Both the position numbers and the translations under genes were made by a program. Below, in pieces: positions 32,395 through 35,698 of a stretch of DNA of 35,698 bases. Below the pieces are notes generated by a model, which saw nothing but the letters and a program-made list of their open reading frames with translations, did not search any database and was not told where the DNA came from. This DNA comes from Rhodocyclaceae bacterium UBA1310 (GTDB taxonomy: Bacteria; Pseudomonadota; Gammaproteobacteria; Burkholderiales; Rhodocyclaceae). The DNA lies in contig DBTS01000041.1 in the NCBI GenBank assembly GCA_002307175.1, positions 1-35,698 of the forward strand. The letters run 5' to 3'. The first letter of the stretch is position 1; each line of letters opens with the position of its first letter.

Positions 32395-33291
32395 TCAGGC
32401 TTTGGCGGGTGAAAAGTGCCTGCGCACGCAATCGATGAAGCGCAGCACCACCGGTTCCTGCTCGGCTTCCCAGTGCAGCAGGGAGACATCCATCTCGCCG
32501 GGGGCATCGGCCAGCGGGCGGAATTCCACGCCGTGCGTGGGCGCCACCTTGTTGAGCAGATTGGCCACGATTGCAATGCCCTGGCCGGCACCCACGAGCG
32601 CCAGGATTGCCATCGGGGAGTTTGTGCGGTGCGCAATGTGCGGTTCGAAGCCCCCCAGGGCGCGGATGAAATCGCGCCCGTCATGGCTATCCGCACCGCC
32701 ATAGACGACAAAATCTTCTCTTGTCAGCGAGCCTATGGTGATCCGGGATTTACGCGTGAGCGGGTGCTTTTCCGGCAGTGCCACGGAAAGCGGCAGGTCT
32801 GCCAGCTGGATTCTGGCAAAGGTGGAGGGAACTTCCAGCGTCAGGGCCGTCAGGAATCCCGCGTCGATTTGCAGCGTTTTGAGGGCATGCATCTGGCTGC
32901 GGGGGTCCATCTCCAGCAGTTGCAGTTCCACTCCCGGCTGCTCGGCCTTGAACGCCTGCAGTGCCTCTGCCAGCACGCCTGAATATGCGGCATTCCCCGA
33001 ATACCCGATGCGTACCAGCCCCAGCTCACCGCGCAGTGCCCGGTTCGCCGTAGTGCGGAAGTGCTCCACCTGAGCCAGCACCGCACGGGCTTCCTCCAGC
33101 AGCAGGCGCCCGGCATCCGTCAGCGTCACATTGCGGTTGTTGCGCCGGAAGAGCTTGCCGCCAAGTTTTGTTTCCAGATCCTTGATCTGCACCGATAGCG
33201 CCGGCTGCGCAATGTGCAGGCGCTCGGCGGCGCGACCGAAGTGCAGCGTTTCGGCGACCGTCACGAAATAGCGGAGGTGTCTGAGTTCCAT
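32395..33291 (-). CDS. LysR-family transcriptional regulator (LysR4)
   Basis: A 298-residue LysR-type regulator of the CbbR/BenM-like group. MELRHLRYFVTVAETLHFGR is the classical start, followed by AAERLHIAQPALSVQIKDLE as helix-turn-helix (about 18-37) and LFRRNNRNVTLTDAG as wing. The effector domain spans about 90-295. The ATG at 33291 is set by this family start; the upstream in-frame extension is not conserved. It has no divergent enzyme next to it. Palindromic repeats flank it on both sides. The family members most like it control aromatic-compound or acid metabolism, but its target cannot be inferred here. Confidence 0.92.
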   Translation of the reverse strand: MELRHLRYFVTVAETLHFGRAAERLHIAQPALSVQIKDLETKLGGKLFRRNNRNVTLTDAGRLLLEEARAVLAQVEHFRTTANRALRGELGLVRIGYSGNAAYSGVLAEALQAFKAEQPGVELQLLEMDPRSQMHALKTLQIDAGFLTALTLEVPSTFARIQLADLPLSVALPEKHPLTRKSRITIGSLTREDFVVYGGADSHDGRDFIRALGGFEPHIAHRTNSPMAILALVGAGQGIAIVANLLNKVAPTHGVEFRPLADAPGEMDVSLLHWEAEQEPVVLRFIDCVRRHFSPAKA

Positions 33292-33410
33292 CGGGGTTCC
33301 GGCAGGGCCGCATGCAGTGTGCAATGCGGGTGGGGCGTTGCGCATGATAACCGGAATGTACGGTCTTCGAACTTAGTGAATATCAAGCTCGGTGACGAAA
33401 AACATCTGGG

Positions 33411-33442
33411 TAGGGCGGAGAGAGCGAAGCGAATTCCGCCGG
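33411..33442. repeat. Palindromic intergenic repeat, copy 3
   Basis: Starts TAGGGCGGAG, has AGCGAAGCGA in the middle and ends TTCCGCCGG. GGCGGA and TCCGCC form its own hairpin. It is the inverted partner of the element at 33551-33581. Confidence 0.65.
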
Positions 33443-33550
33443 ACGCGTGCCACCCGGTCAGGGTGATGATTGCCGCCCGGACTATGCCAGAATTCTAAAG
33501 GCATAAGTTTTGTCGCCGAATGGAATCCGACGCGTTCGACCGGCGGGTTG

Positions 33551-33581
33551 CGGCGGAAATCGCTGCGCTCCCTTCGCCCTA
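33551..33581. repeat. Palindromic intergenic repeat, copy 4 (inverted partner of copy 3)
   Basis: CGGCGGAAATCGCTGCGCTC followed by CCTTCGCCCTA. Its reverse complement matches copy 3 at most positions (TAGGGCG, GAGCG, AGCGA, TTCCGCCG). The two copies enclose about 108 bp in which ACGCGT also occurs in inverted positions. Confidence 0.65.
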
Positions 33582-33638
33582 CGGAATGAGCCGGCATGTT
33601 CCACGCCGCAATGCGTGGCACATGTCTTTGGCAAGCAT

Positions 33639-35363
33639 TCAGGCATGCGCCGGAATGGCATCCTCCTCGCCCGGTGCAAAGCGCGTGAGCACATGCTCGG
33701 CCATGCCGCGTGCGAGTTCTTCCTCGCCAAAAAACACACGGCCGATATTCTCGTTGCGCAGCAGGGTGGATTCATCCTCGCTGTGCGTGCGCAGCACCAC
33801 CTCGATGGCCGGGTTCAGCGTGTGGGCGGTTTCGGCAATCTGGCGCACATTCAGTGCGTCAGGTGTTGCCACCACCAGCATTGCCGCCTTGGCAATATGC
33901 GCCTGCACCAGCACCGTGGGGTCTGCCGCATCGCCGGAAACCGCCGCCTTGCCCGCCTTGCGCAGGTCTTCCACCATTTCGCGGTGGATTTCCACCACCA
34001 CATACGGAATACCGCGCCCCTCCAGGGCTGCGGCAATCCGTTTGCCCACGCGCCCAAAGCCCACCAGCACCACCTGGCCTTCCAGATACTGGCGCTCGGT
34101 GCTCATGGGCAGCTCGGCGAAGGGGTCTTGGCGCTGCTCCATTTCGCGCGCCCATTCCGAGCGTGCCAGCAGCCAGCGGCGCATAGGCGCCACGGCCTTG
34201 AGCAGGAAAGAGTTTGCCGCAATCGTGATCAGCACGGCAGCCACGATCAGGCTCATGCCTTCGGCCGGCAGCAGCCCAAGGGATAGCCCCAGGCCCCCCA
34301 GAATGATAGAGAATTCACCCACCTGGCCCAGGCTGGCCGCCACGCGCAAAGCGGTGTTCAGCGGATAGCGCAGTGTCACGATGAGCAGCATCGAAACCAG
34401 TGCATTGCCCAGGATCGCCACTGCCACCGCGCCGAGCACGTGCACTGGCTGCTGGATCAATATGGCTGGCTTGAACACCATGCCGACCGATACGAAGAAC
34501 AGCACCGAGAAAGCATCGCGTAGGGGCAGCGAATCCTGCGCAGCGCGATGACTGAATTGCGATTCGCGCATCATCGTGCCGGCAAAGAACGCCCCCAGCG
34601 CAAACGACACCGAGAAGAGTGCCGAAGCCCCGTAGGCCACGCCAATGGCAATCGCGATCACCGCCAGCGTGAACAGCTCCCGCGAGCCCGTGCGCGCCAC
34701 CTGCCAGAGCACCCAGGGCAGCAGGCGCCGGCCAGCCACCAGCATCAGCGCAATGAAGGCCGCCACCTGCAGCAGCGTGCGGCCCACCGTCACCCACAGC
34801 GGCTGGTTGCCCACTGTCTCCACCACATGCCCGCCCAGTGCGCCCGCCAGCGGCGGCAGCAGCACCAGTACCAGCACCGTCACCAGATCCTGCACCACCA
34901 GCCAGCCCACGGCGATGCGCCCATTCATGGTCTCCAGCTGTTTCGAGGCTTCCAGCGATTTGAGCAGCACCACCGTGCTCGCGCAGGCCAGCGCCACCCC
35001 CATCACCAGCGCGCCACCGACGGGCCAGCCCCATACCAGCCCCATTCCCATGCCCAAAGCACTGGTCACACCCATCTGTACCAGCGCACCGGGCACGGCA
35101 ATACGCTTGACGGCCAGCAGATCCCCTGGCGAGAAATGCAGCCCCACGCCAAACATCAGCAGCATCACCCCGATTTCCGAGAGCTGGGATGCTATCTGCA
35201 TGTCCGCAACAAAACCCGGCGTGGCCGGGCCGATGAGGATGCCGGCGAGGAGATAGCCCACCAGGGCCGGGAGCTTGACACGCTCAGCCAGAAACCCGAG
35301 CACCAGCGCGGCGCCAAAGCCGGCCGCCACGGTCGTGATCAGAGAAATGCTGCTGTGGTCCAT
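33639..35363 (-). CDS. ybaL: Kef/YbaL-type cation:proton antiporter (CPA2) with RCK domain
   Basis: A 574-residue inner-membrane monovalent cation:proton antiporter of the CPA2 family. About twelve to thirteen helices fill residues 5-395, including LPALVGYLLAGILIGP, GVMLLMFGVGLHFS and the ion-binding Q158-D159 (VGWLVVQDL). SHRAAQDSLPLRDAFSVLFF and ILIQQP match E. coli YbaL closely. A cytosolic RCK/TrkA-N domain follows at about 429-545: VVLVGFGRVG has the GxGxxG motif and VVVEIHREMV the acidic strand end. The length (YbaL 558) and architecture agree. It probably exports K+ or Na+ under control of a nucleotide. GAAAG precedes the ATG. Confidence 0.93.
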   Translation of the reverse strand: MDHSSISLITTVAAGFGAALVLGFLAERVKLPALVGYLLAGILIGPATPGFVADMQIASQLSEIGVMLLMFGVGLHFSPGDLLAVKRIAVPGALVQMGVTSALGMGMGLVWGWPVGGALVMGVALACASTVVLLKSLEASKQLETMNGRIAVGWLVVQDLVTVLVLVLLPPLAGALGGHVVETVGNQPLWVTVGRTLLQVAAFIALMLVAGRRLLPWVLWQVARTGSRELFTLAVIAIAIGVAYGASALFSVSFALGAFFAGTMMRESQFSHRAAQDSLPLRDAFSVLFFVSVGMVFKPAILIQQPVHVLGAVAVAILGNALVSMLLIVTLRYPLNTALRVAASLGQVGEFSIILGGLGLSLGLLPAEGMSLIVAAVLITIAANSFLLKAVAPMRRWLLARSEWAREMEQRQDPFAELPMSTERQYLEGQVVLVGFGRVGKRIAAALEGRGIPYVVVEIHREMVEDLRKAGKAAVSGDAADPTVLVQAHIAKAAMLVVATPDALNVRQIAETAHTLNPAIEVVLRTHSEDESTLLRNENIGRVFFGEEELARGMAEHVLTRFAPGEEDAIPAHA

Positions 35364-35698
35364 GCGTTTCTTTCGTTGTTGCGGCAGTGCGAGCCGCCGC
35401 TGTTATCGGGTGGACAAGGTATTTGGCAGGCGCCCCTAGCGCACAGACAGTGCAGTGTGCCCTCCAGACGGCAAACCTGACAAAATTCTGACATCTTCTG
35501 TGGGCGAGGGTTCAATGGGTGGCCAAAAAAAGTCAGTAACAGCCAAAGCCGGCCAACGCCAGCCAACTTCAGACTCGATTTTGGCGGGCCACAGCAGGGT
35601 GTGGGGTCTCCCTCTAAGAAGCTGTTCATGATCTTACTGCGAAGGCGTGATTGGGCCTCCTCATTTGGCACAGCGGCTGCTCGAAATCCTCATGTATT
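35364..35698. other. Right-edge region without a recognised gene
   Basis: It holds the antiporter promoter on the minus strand. Then come a stretch with repeated GCCA words (35540-35570) and sequence to the edge for which no start, ribosome-binding site or homology could be supported. A gene or mobile element may begin just beyond 35698. Confidence 0.4.

Larger units (their letters stand above)
33292..33638. other. Intergenic region between LysR4 and the antiporter, carrying an inverted repeat pair
   Basis: 347 bp without a gene. It contains a pair of related palindromic elements in opposite orientation (33411-33442 and 33551-33581) with ACGCGT-containing inner sequences. The LysR4 promoter must lie at its left end. 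No T-run terminator was seen for the antiporter, which ends at 33639. Confidence 0.5.

Noticed and set aside
33510..34368. Long plus-strand frames of about 260-280 codons
   Set aside because: They lie opposite the antiporter gene, whose conserved RCK domain fixes the minus strand as coding. The plus-strand translations are low-complexity shadows.
35339..35671. 110-codon minus-strand frame at the right edge
   Set aside because: It overlaps the antiporter start and upstream region, is rich in Cys/Pro without family features, and has no ribosome-binding site.

Overview
The window comes from a moderately GC-rich Gram-negative proteobacterium. Lipoprotein and outer-membrane systems (PqiABC, a porin ending in Phe), LysR/AraC/TetR regulators and a YqhD-type alcohol dehydrogenase point to Beta- or Gammaproteobacteria. 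The porin style, resembling the Neisseriales/Burkholderiales general porins, makes a betaproteobacterium the better guess. No rRNA, tRNA, CRISPR array, phage module or intact insertion sequence was seen.

Positions 1-19100 hold a dense run of small redox and detoxification genes, each close to its own regulator: two SDR/NAD(P)-binding proteins, a zinc alcohol dehydrogenase broken by a frameshift, two aldo/keto reductases, a P-type ATPase, an MFS exporter, an exported alpha/beta hydrolase, an exported cupin plus an exported carboxymuconolactone-decarboxylase-like protein, a DUF1330 protein, a flavodoxin-fold NAD(P)H oxidoreductase and YqhD. The regulators are three LysR, one AraC (with an N-terminal domain like that of E. 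coli YqhC) and one TetR. The content suggests a response to reactive aldehydes, quinones or other electrophiles. Three promoters carry the same element, two GGATC half-sites exactly 21 bp apart. They lie upstream of the hydrolase, of one LysR gene and of yqhD, and probably define a regulon of the AraC protein. LysR-type T-N11-A dyads lie in the divergent promoters next to two closely related LysR genes. A stub of a PatB/MalY C-S lyase gene survives beside the broken alcohol dehydrogenase.

Positions 19100-23460 hold a TetR operator, a pentapeptide-like protein and a tightly overlapping pqiA-pqiA-pqiB-pqiC set (MCE-type envelope lipid transport), with PqiA split into two half-length proteins. 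Then come a HAD-IIA phosphatase (LHPP-like) and a long AI-2E/PerM-type permease with a soluble tail of about 260 residues.

Positions 27000-31900 form a small plant-pectin locus: an exported family PL4 rhamnogalacturonan lyase, a RhaS-like AraC regulator and a divergent porin with a long structured leader, bounded on both sides by strong intrinsic terminators. Positions 32000-35700 hold a LysR gene flanked on both sides by palindromic intergenic repeats, then a YbaL/Kef-type cation:proton antiporter and a non-coding right edge.
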